Assembly (NCBI GenBank): GCA_031180405.1
Contig: JAPSLU010000018.1
Coordinates: 1 to 35,730, forward strand
From: Bacillus sp. (in: firmicutes)
GTDB lineage: Bacteria; Bacillota; Bacilli; Bacillales; Bacillaceae
Direction of reading: 5' to 3'
DNA: 35,730 bases
A program made the translations under genes and the position numbers. This document shows positions 1 to 6,955 of this stretch, in pieces. The notes beneath the pieces were generated by a model. The model did not search any database and was not told where the DNA came from. It was given only the letters and a program-made list of their open reading frames with translations. The stretch's first letter is position 1; the number at the start of each line of letters is the position of its first letter.

Positions 1-1350
1 GGAATAATATTCTCTCACTCTTTTCAAGCCATTTTGACCATATTCCTCTCGCTTATCATGATCCATGAGCAATGAGATAATTTCCTGTGCTAAATGATGA
101 AAATGCATAACAGGAACAATACTGCCGGCACGTCCAAATGAGTCATTTGGTCCATATAATAATTCCGAGCAGCTTCCAACGTCTGTTGTAACAAATGGAA
201 TCCCCATAGCCAGACCTTCAAGTATGACAAGAGGCTGTCCTTCACTAATGCTTGATAAAACAAGAAGATCCAAAAAGGCCAAATACTCCTTCACATTCGC
301 TTCTCCAGTGAACACAACATTTTTCAATTCCAGACTTTCGAGTAGATCCAAGCATTCCTCGTAATACTCTTCATCCTCATCAGTTGGACCTATGATATAA
401 AAATGCGCATTTGGCAATGTTTCCTGCACAATAGCAAAGCTTTGAAGCATTGTTTTAATATCTTTAATTGGAACAACTCGTACAACCGCCCCCACATGGA
501 GCCCTTCCTTTTCTCTTCGGCTTGCCACATCAAAACGGGTCAAATCAATTCCATTAGATATAACAGATGTTTTTGATTCTTGGCAGCCTAGTTCGATTTG
601 AATTTCACGATTTTTTTCAAAGAGAGAGGTTACTTCATTTGCATATTCATAAGCACAATTTGATAGATTATAGAAATAATCAATCCATATATCCTTAAAA
701 TAACCTTTAATCCAGCTAGCCTTAATAATTTCTTCCTCACGCTCACGTGTATAAATACCATGCTCAGTCAAGATGTACGGCTTATTGTATTGATGCTTTG
801 CTAATGCGCCTAACACACCTGCATAGCCTGTTGACACACCATGATAAAGATCAGCTTCAGGCAGCTTTTGATTCAAGCAAATAAACAATGGCAGCACCAT
901 TGAGCGTAGCGCCCAGAACATATCTGTAAACGGCACATGCATAAATCTTTCACTGCAAAGCTTATAAACAATATCAAAGAAATCTTTACTTGCGAGGAAA
1001 TTGATTATGCTATCGATTCGGTCACTAACAAGCAAATCAAATAAGACAGGCCACTCAATGTTCGTTCCACCAATTAATGAAAAAAATGCATGCTTTTCCT
1101 CATCTGTCAAAAGATATCGTTTACCTGGCACAATATCCTCTGTGATCAGGGTATCGAGGTAGATGTCATAAATGTCTATAAGATTGGAGGGCGGGTTATA
1201 CCGCCTTACTAGCGAGTTTTCTTTTTTTGCAGAGATGGAGATAATTAAAAACTCATGCTGCGGCATCTGTGTCATGAGCGATTGAATCCAACTTGAGACT
1301 CCACCTGTTACATATGGATAAGAACCTTCTGTTATTAAACAAATTTTCAT
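1..1350 (-). CDS. pelF: Pel polysaccharide glycosyltransferase PelF, 3' end cut by the window edge
   Basis: Cytoplasmic GT4-type glycosyltransferase that polymerises the Pel exopolysaccharide from a UDP-sugar. The first 450 codons are present and no stop is reached before the left edge. The N-terminus has the PelF hallmark EGSYPYVTGGVSSW near residue 8, followed by a TEHGIYTRER segment in the middle. The nucleotide-sugar EX7E motif reads EGQPLVILEG, with E370 and E378. The ATG lies 3 nt after the stop of the deacetylase-like gene, and a purine-rich GGGAAGG serves as ribosome binding site, so it belongs to the same operon. In known Pel clusters PelG, the membrane exporter, follows PelF; it would lie just outside the window. 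The assignment is strong because both motifs and neighbours agree. Confidence 0.9.
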   Translation of the reverse strand, partial: MKICLITEGSYPYVTGGVSSWIQSLMTQMPQHEFLIISISAKKENSLVRRYNPPSNLIDIYDIYLDTLITEDIVPGKRYLLTDEEKHAFFSLIGGTNIEWPVLFDLLVSDRIDSIINFLASKDFFDIVYKLCSERFMHVPFTDMFWALRSMVLPLFICLNQKLPEADLYHGVSTGYAGVLGALAKHQYNKPYILTEHGIYTREREEEIIKASWIKGYFKDIWIDYFYNLSNCAYEYANEVTSLFEKNREIQIELGCQESKTSVISNGIDLTRFDVASRREKEGLHVGAVVRVVPIKDIKTMLQSFAIVQETLPNAHFYIIGPTDEDEEYYEECLDLLESLELKNVVFTGEANVKEYLAFLDLLVLSSISEGQPLVILEGLAMGIPFVTTDVGSCSELLYGPNDSFGRAGSIVPVMHFHHLAQEIISLLMDHDKREEYGQNGLKRVREYYS

Positions 1351-1353
1351 AGA

Positions 1354-3075
1354 CTACCCTTCCCACCCTATATGAAACGTTACTTCATTTGCTTCAATTA
1401 AATAAAGATTTGGACCAATTGTTGTGACCTCACAATTTTCATATGAGGTGACAGGACGATCAGATGTAAAGAAAAAATAGGCCGGTGCCTGAAGCTTGTT
1501 CACCTGAAAGTTAATTCCATCCTTTGTCCGCTCTTCATACACAATGATTTCCTCATAATTTTGAACGCTGCTCCATGTATCAGACAGTGTTTTACTTCTT
1601 AGCCAGGGGGCATCGTCTTTTAATTGCTTCTGATAGGATGCCAAGTCCTGTAATGCTGCCTCAGCATTAGTATGATGCAGTAAGGCTTGTGGTTCTATGG
1701 ATTGTGAAACAAACCCAGCTGAAAATAGCCCGTTAAAGGCGATCCATTTGGCATAATCATTCATCGGGAACCCCTTTATCTGCTGGGGTAAAACGGCAAT
1801 GCCCTCATCCACCATAAAAGGCTGCTCTACCTCCGCCAGAACAGCTTGTAGATCAGGAAAAATCTCCTTCACTATTTGCAAATTGGAAAGGGAATTATAT
1901 TGGCTCACAGGAATATAGGATCGTATTTGATATCCAGGCAGAGCTTGCTCCATTAATGAGTGGGTAGCTTCAAACATTGACTGCACTTCTGCTTTTTCCA
2001 TCCCGTTTGTTGGGAGCTGATTATACCCTCTTACCCCAAAATCTCCGCCCATACGAAGCAGTTCTCTCCCATAAATGACTGCATTTTCCTGTGTTTTAGC
2101 AAGATCTCCAGGATTTGTTTCTTCATGATCATTTCCTGAGGTCAAGACAAAAGAGGCTGTGTAATTCAAATCATATTTCGCCTCTAAGCGTTGCAGTTCA
2201 GCCCAAACTACATGGCGTAAATAATTTTCATTGGTCATGCTTGAATCCATCTTATTTCCACCTTGAACAGGTGACGGAAACCCTTCCAATGCTGTTACTT
2301 TCGCATTAATCACAGGGTATATAAAGGTTGGAACCATTAGCTGAATACCTTTTGTCAAAAGCCCTTTTTGTGAAGAATGTGACAGCATCGTTCCGTTAAA
2401 AAAGACAAAGCTTCCTTTACCATACGATGTCTCCCATAACAATGGCGTTCCATCGCTTGACCTAGCATACACAGATGCATCATTCCCAATCCTGACTGAA
2501 AGAGAGGAATTACGAATATTCTCTGAGGCAAAAACTTCATTGTGAGAAGCTTTTAAAAACGATTGTGTTAATTCGATTCCACTTGTCTCAATAAATGGAC
2601 CGATTTCGACAATGCCCAGCTGCTGATAGATAGAAGATAAGCCGGCACCAGGTGAAGGTCTTGTCGCAAAGAAAATACTCCCCCCTGTTTTCACATAGGT
2701 TAGTAATGGCTGAATATCTGGAAGGTCATCAAGTTGTTCAGTTGCGACGATAATACCTTCATACTCTTTCGATGCTGTAAAATTTTGATTAACAGGCCTT
2801 GTTTCAACAACTTTGCCCTGCTGCTTGAGCTGCTTAGCTATTGTTTCCGCTAGTTCAGGCTGGTCTTCTCCTTCAAGAATCAAAAAGGAGGGCTGCTTAT
2901 ATTGTTCCTTGATCTTTCCTGCATCCTGTTGAACAACCGCCGCTTCCTGGGCTTCACTAAAGCTTCGAAAGGTCAAAAGAAAATCAGATCTGATTAATAG
3001 AAACACTATGCCAATCAAAGCAACTAAGCCCATCATGATATACACACTTTTTTCAATGGTAAAATTATTATTCAT
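1354..3075 (-). CDS. pelA: PelA-like (deacetylase-domain type) membrane-anchored polysaccharide deacetylase homologue
   Basis: A 573-residue protein with one N-terminal membrane anchor (about residues 10-30). An alpha/beta domain resembling the glutamine-amidotransferase fold follows (about 62-235, including VKTGGSIFFATRP), then a C-terminal polysaccharide-deacetylase-like domain (about 265-560, DUF2194-like). In Gram-positive Pel clusters this position holds PelA with only a deacetylase domain, which de-N-acetylates the polymer outside the membrane. The segment that aligns with the metal-binding HxxxH of carbohydrate esterase 4 reads GVRGYNQL here, so R349 and Q353 replace both histidines; the candidate first motif is TSGNDHEE (D316). 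It may therefore be inactive, or use other ligands. The ATG has AAGGAG upstream and overlaps the pelE stop by 8 nt. Confidence 0.65.
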   Translation of the reverse strand: MNNNFTIEKSVYIMMGLVALIGIVFLLIRSDFLLTFRSFSEAQEAAVVQQDAGKIKEQYKQPSFLILEGEDQPELAETIAKQLKQQGKVVETRPVNQNFTASKEYEGIIVATEQLDDLPDIQPLLTYVKTGGSIFFATRPSPGAGLSSIYQQLGIVEIGPFIETSGIELTQSFLKASHNEVFASENIRNSSLSVRIGNDASVYARSSDGTPLLWETSYGKGSFVFFNGTMLSHSSQKGLLTKGIQLMVPTFIYPVINAKVTALEGFPSPVQGGNKMDSSMTNENYLRHVVWAELQRLEAKYDLNYTASFVLTSGNDHEETNPGDLAKTQENAVIYGRELLRMGGDFGVRGYNQLPTNGMEKAEVQSMFEATHSLMEQALPGYQIRSYIPVSQYNSLSNLQIVKEIFPDLQAVLAEVEQPFMVDEGIAVLPQQIKGFPMNDYAKWIAFNGLFSAGFVSQSIEPQALLHHTNAEAALQDLASYQKQLKDDAPWLRSKTLSDTWSSVQNYEEIIVYEERTKDGINFQVNKLQAPAYFFFTSDRPVTSYENCEVTTIGPNLYLIEANEVTFHIGWEG

Positions 3076-3952
3076 GTTCTTCTCCTTGTAACCAGAAACG
3101 GAGTTGGTTTAGCTTATCCGGAGATAGCTTAATATCAGTTGAGCGAAGCTGATTAATCATTCTCTGAAATTCTTTTTTATTCCTCATCTTATAATGGACA
3201 TTCATTAAAGCAAAATAAGCCTCTTCTTCTTCAGGGAATAGGGAAAGAAATTGTTCAGCTGTCTCTAATGCAATGTGATACTCAGCAAGATAAAGAGCTG
3301 CTTCAATTTTCTCCTGATAGTATGTAGCATCACTTTTAGGTGCATGTTCAATTAAACGATCAATCGTTTGGATGTATTTATGAGTATATTTCCTGCGAGT
3401 TCGTTCATCTAAAAACTCAATTTTAATATAGTGCTTAATAAGAACCCGATAGGATTCAAGCAAAAATAGATCATTCTTGTTAGCCAACTGACCCTCTAGC
3501 TTACGCATCTCCTTCAATAAATCACTCTTCGCCTGCTGAATGGCAGTGGCTGCGTAATGAGATGTTTCAGAATCATCACTTTGCAGGGCAAGTTCAAGAG
3601 CATCTACATGCTGTAAAAATTCACCCTTTAATAAGTCAATCAACATTTTCCGCTTTGTTTTATTATCATTTAAAATGAGCGCATCATTAAACGGAATAAT
3701 ATTCGTTTCTTCTTCTATATCAGGTGATTTCAGCACAAAATCATCGTATTGCTCCCGACGAAGCAACCAGTCAGGCAGATCATCTTTTGAATACACTTTC
3801 TTCATCATCGCATAAATGAGAAAGATGCCAATGAATGGACATGAAAGTAAAATCACCAAACGCAATACTGTTCCTTTTCTTTTAAGAAAAAAAAGAATGA
3901 CGATATAGATAGCAGCTAGTAAATAATAGGCAATGAACAGGCTACCTAACAC
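3068..3952 (-). CDS. pelE: Pel biosynthesis protein PelE (two membrane segments plus TPR-like helices)
   Basis: About 294 residues. Two hydrophobic segments lie at the N-terminus, followed by a soluble alpha-helical region with TPR-like helix pairs, for example around AEYHIALETAEQFL near the C-terminus. PelE is an inner-membrane scaffold that works with PelD and PelG to activate synthesis and export. The start chosen is GTG at 3952: a perfect AGAAGGAGG lies 9 nt upstream, inside the 3' end of the preceding gene, giving an 11-nt overlap. An ATG at 3994 would add 14 residues but has a poor ribosome binding site. The identification rests on architecture and on its place between pelD and pelA; sequence conservation of PelE is usually low. 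Confidence 0.75.
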   Translation of the reverse strand: MLGSLFIAYYLLAAIYIVILFFLKRKGTVLRLVILLSCPFIGIFLIYAMMKKVYSKDDLPDWLLRREQYDDFVLKSPDIEEETNIIPFNDALILNDNKTKRKMLIDLLKGEFLQHVDALELALQSDDSETSHYAATAIQQAKSDLLKEMRKLEGQLANKNDLFLLESYRVLIKHYIKIEFLDERTRRKYTHKYIQTIDRLIEHAPKSDATYYQEKIEAALYLAEYHIALETAEQFLSLFPEEEEAYFALMNVHYKMRNKKEFQRMINQLRSTDIKLSPDKLNQLRFWLQGEEHE

Positions 3953-6110
3953 GAAGAATTTCCTCCTTCTCATCAAGAACGGCCAAGATCCCATTCTTTT
4001 GAAGACGTCTCATAACGAATTTTGCTTCCTCAATGGTTGCATTTGAAAGAAGAATAAATAAATGCCCTTTTTCATCAAACCCTAAATGGTCATTCATTCT
4101 TAATAAAGAGCCAATGGATTGTAGATTCTCTATCGAATGGTCAACCGTTAAAACTTCAAGTTTCACTGTAGGAATATTGAGCTCTTGAAAAATCTTATGT
4201 TTATTTTCTAAAATTCGCTGGAAATAGTGTGGCCTTAAAACATTTGTCCCTTCGATAAAACGCTCTGTATTGATTTCGTTTACATATTCATAAGCCCGTG
4301 CAAGTGACGTACTGATCAGTCGCGTCACCACATCAATCATATTTCTATAGGAAAGCGTTAAGCGGTTGAATGGGATATCGTGACAAACAATGACCGCTAT
4401 TGCTTCTTGCTGTTGAATAATTGGCGCGACAAAGAGAGGTTCATTTTCTATAAGATCAGTATTGTAATAGATTCTTTTATTTGATATTGCCTTATCAATT
4501 ATTGAGCCTTGCTCTCGTTTCAGCGAAGCACCCGGTTGGAATGAGGCATCGGATGACTTTACCGCAAGTCTCATGTAACCACTTGGATGAACGAGATATA
4601 TGGCAAAGTGACTGGCCTTCAACGTCCGTTCAAGAACATGAATAGCTCCGTTGAATAATGCTTCAGGCTCTAAATTATCCAGCTCTTTTACTGAGTCATA
4701 GACTTTTCCAATTCCATCATCCATCCGCAAAATTTGTTCCTTCATTTCTTCCTTTACTTGCAATGTATCTTCATAAATTGAGCTTAAAAACGTATACCTT
4801 GACTGTGACGCTGCTAGCTCGTCCTTCGTGAATTGAAGCTCAATTCTCCCTCTTTCTACTTTGTAGCTGACGATTAATCCTACAAGCAAATAAATCGTAA
4901 AGGTTGCAAGCAACGTATTATCCACAAATAACGAGGTCCATATCCGCCCTTGAGTTGCCATAAAGTATGCTTGTACACCTATTGCCAGAAAGGCAGAAAC
5001 AACCATCTGCGTTTTTTCAAACAGTATGGCAGCTAGTAAAATATAGATAAGCCATATATCAACAGAATCAACAATTGGTGTGAGCAAAAATGACACTCCA
5101 AAAAAGATTGCAAACAAAGCAATATTTTCTAAGAACGGGAGAAACGGAATTCTTTTTTCCTTTCGTTCCCTTTTCAACTTTACAACTGTTGGTGTTGATT
5201 CTGTTTCTTCATAATATTGAAAGACCTTCTTCAGTCCTTCATCAAGACTGTACTTTGGAACCCAATCAAGGTCCCGCTTAATTTTCGAATTATCTAAAAT
5301 TGATCGGCTAATATCACCCTGACGGCTATCAACATGCTGTATAACTGACATCGGATGAAGCTTACTCATTTCTTCAACTAGCTGATTAATGGTAACTTCG
5401 GTACCTGTTGATAGGTTATACACTCCAGATAGTTGACTCATTACTCCTCGATAAATGGCCTCGGCGACATCCCCTACATAGATAAAATCCCGCGTTTGCT
5501 CTCCATCGCCATGAATGGTAACAGGTCTCTCCTCAAGAAGTAGTTTTGTAAAGGTGGTAATAACACTACTTTCCTCACTAACATGCTGACGTGGCCCATA
5601 TACATTAGAAAAACGATAAATAAGAGATGAAACACCGTACATTTCCTCCCATTTTTGACAGTATTGCTCACCTGTCCATTTATTTAGCCCGTACGGTGAA
5701 ATAGGGTTTCCCAATTCTTCTTCCTTTAAAGGTAACTGCTGGTTATCCCCGTAAATTGCTGCAGAAGAACAAAAAACAAACTTCTTCACTTTGTATTTAT
5801 GGGAAAGATTCAACATGTTAATTAAACCTAAAATATTTGTCGATGAATCTTCAACCGGTTCTGTCATCGACCTGTTCACATGTGTCTGTGCAGCACAATG
5901 AATGACAACATCGATACTATGTGTTTTAAAAAAAGCTTCACACTTCTCGTCCTTTATATCAGCGATTAATGCTTTATGACGAAAGGAAATATGGTCTTTT
6001 CGTCCAATTGATAGATTATCAATAATGAAGATAGAATGATTCTCCTTATAAAACCTCTCTGCCACAAAGGAACCAATAAATCCGTATCCTCCAGTAATTA
6101 AAATGTTCAT
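3942..6110 (-). CDS. pelD: Fusion of a UDP-sugar 4-epimerase (GalE/PelX-like) with the c-di-GMP receptor PelD
   Basis: A 722-residue protein with two functional halves. Residues 1-300 are an extended SDR epimerase: NAD-binding GGYGFIG (7-13), serines 115-116, catalytic Y140xxxK144, and the typical SNVYGPRQ and GDGEQTRDFIYV segments. Such enzymes interconvert UDP-GlcNAc/UDP-GalNAc or UDP-Glc/UDP-Gal; UDP-GalNAc is the expected Pel precursor. After a charged linker come four membrane segments (about 326-344, 351-366, 369-386, 399-416), a coiled region, a GAF domain (about 470-610) and a degenerate GGDEF domain (about 620-720). The GGDEF signature is lost (EKGHL), but an RxxD I-site remains (R671-M-N-D674), as in PelD, where it binds c-di-GMP. 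No internal start or frame break was found at the junction, so this is a true single reading frame. First gene of the pel operon. Confidence 0.85.
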   Translation of the reverse strand: MNILITGGYGFIGSFVAERFYKENHSIFIIDNLSIGRKDHISFRHKALIADIKDEKCEAFFKTHSIDVVIHCAAQTHVNRSMTEPVEDSSTNILGLINMLNLSHKYKVKKFVFCSSAAIYGDNQQLPLKEEELGNPISPYGLNKWTGEQYCQKWEEMYGVSSLIYRFSNVYGPRQHVSEESSVITTFTKLLLEERPVTIHGDGEQTRDFIYVGDVAEAIYRGVMSQLSGVYNLSTGTEVTINQLVEEMSKLHPMSVIQHVDSRQGDISRSILDNSKIKRDLDWVPKYSLDEGLKKVFQYYEETESTPTVVKLKRERKEKRIPFLPFLENIALFAIFFGVSFLLTPIVDSVDIWLIYILLAAILFEKTQMVVSAFLAIGVQAYFMATQGRIWTSLFVDNTLLATFTIYLLVGLIVSYKVERGRIELQFTKDELAASQSRYTFLSSIYEDTLQVKEEMKEQILRMDDGIGKVYDSVKELDNLEPEALFNGAIHVLERTLKASHFAIYLVHPSGYMRLAVKSSDASFQPGASLKREQGSIIDKAISNKRIYYNTDLIENEPLFVAPIIQQQEAIAVIVCHDIPFNRLTLSYRNMIDVVTRLISTSLARAYEYVNEINTERFIEGTNVLRPHYFQRILENKHKIFQELNIPTVKLEVLTVDHSIENLQSIGSLLRMNDHLGFDEKGHLFILLSNATIEEAKFVMRRLQKNGILAVLDEKEEILRVR

Positions 6111-6458
6111 GTTCTCGCCCTCTATTACGTTTTAAGGATCCTCATGTGATATCGTTATACTAGAATAGACAAAGATTAACATCACACAGTACTATCTCAC
6201 TATTTTTCACAAGGTATAAAGGTGGTGTTTTACCTTAATAGTACTTTTAGAATCATTAAAACGAGACTATTTTCATCTATTTTATCAGCTACTTACTAAT
6301 TAATATATGGTAAAATCCGATAGCATTCGACAAAGATGATGAAATTTTATTTCGATATAATATAATGCGTTTCTATTTATATAGTGTTTATAAGTATTCT
6401 AATTAAAACTTTATCTAATAACTAAGGTAGAGTGTTTTTTAAAAATAACATTTTCCAA
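6111..6458. other. Gene-less stretch upstream of the pel operon
   Basis: AT-rich spacer between the pelD start and the terminator of the next gene. It must contain the pel promoter, but no convincing sigma-A pair at normal spacing was found on the minus strand. The ribosome binding site GAGGGCGAG precedes the pelD ATG. No conserved core of a c-di-GMP riboswitch could be seen. The only clear structure is the nested dyad listed separately at 6188-6245. Confidence 0.5.
6188..6245 (-). promoter_or_regulatory. Nested inverted repeats in the pel leader
   Basis: Outer arms AGTACTAT (6188-6195) and ATAGTACT (6238-6245) are perfect inverted repeats. They enclose inner arms AAGGTA (6211-6216) and TACCTT (6231-6236). 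The element lies 78-135 bp upstream of the pelD start and could be a two-part operator or, if transcribed, a bulged stem-loop. Function is inferred only from symmetry and position. Confidence 0.35.
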
Positions 6459-6491
6459 TAAAAAAATACGAGCCCTCTAAGGTGCTCGTAT
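6459..6491 (-). terminator. Rho-independent terminator of the 47-codon gene
   Basis: On the minus strand ATACGAGC pairs with GCTCGTAT (8 bp, 10-nt loop) and is followed by a run of T. It starts 7 nt past the stop of the small gene at 6498 and separates it from the pel operon downstream. Confidence 0.85.
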
Positions 6492-6497
6492 CTTGAA

Positions 6498-6641
6498 TTA
6501 TGAAGCATATACTTTTTTTATTTGAGAAATTATGTCTTCGATCATTTCATTTGTTGTAATGTCTGTTTTTGCTTCGCCTTTATCATAGGCACTTAATAGA
6601 ATCTGTAACAGCTCTTCTTGTTTCAGCTGATTTTCTTTCAT
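6498..6641 (-). CDS. Small acidic protein of 47 residues, function unknown
   Basis: Not recognised. The product begins MKENQLKQEELL and is rich in Glu, Lys and Ile, most likely helical, with no membrane segment or cysteine. Support for a real gene is good for its size: a sigma-A promoter with 17-bp spacing upstream (6690-6718), AAAGGA 12 nt before the ATG (a little far), and a strong terminator right after the stop. It lies alone between the pel operon and the divergent ywqB. Whether it influences either neighbour is unknown. Confidence 0.65.
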   Translation of the reverse strand: MKENQLKQEELLQILLSAYDKGEAKTDITTNEMIEDIISQIKKVYAS

Positions 6642-6689
6642 ATTTTACGAATATCCTTTCTTTTTTACAATTTCAGACAATATGGGACT

Positions 6690-6718
6690 ATTATACTTGC
6701 AAGCTTTTATATAGGCAA
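6690..6718 (-). promoter_or_regulatory. Sigma-A promoter of the 47-codon gene, overlapped by an inverted repeat
   Basis: The -35 box TTGCCT (6713-6718) and the -10 box TATAAT (6690-6695) are separated by exactly 17 bp on the minus strand. Perfect inverted arms TACTTGC (6694-6700) and GCAAGTA (6715-6721), with an inner CTTGCAAG palindrome, overlap both boxes, which suggests a repressor site. Confidence 0.65.
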
Positions 6719-6824
6719 GTATTTTTGTGTATTTAAAAAAGGAAGCTCTTTTTGTCCCACAATAAAATTCTTCGAAACCATCTCCTCTTTTATATCCCCA
6801 ATTGAATCTCGTCCCTAAACCTTT

Positions 6825-6850
6825 TTGTACGATTCGTTATGAGGTATAAT
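6825..6850 (+). promoter_or_regulatory. Possible promoter of ywqB-ywqA
   Basis: A perfect TATAAT (6845-6850) lies about 100 bp before the ywqB start. The nearest -35-like hexamer, TTGTAC at 6825, leaves only 14 bp, shorter than optimal, so the -10 box is the main evidence. The rest of the 6642-6955 gap shows only the divergent promoter of the small gene. Confidence 0.35.
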
Positions 6851-6955
6851 AGAAGAATTAGGGTTTATTTAATGATTCCAATTATTTTCACTTAGATATA
6901 TAGTATAGTGCCTGAACAAAAGGTGCTTGCTTTCATTGAAAGGAGTCCATTCATT

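Noticed and set aside
6111-6458. c-di-GMP riboswitch ahead of the pel operon
   Set aside because: The conserved core and paired domains of the known c-di-GMP aptamers could not be found; only the nested dyad is present.
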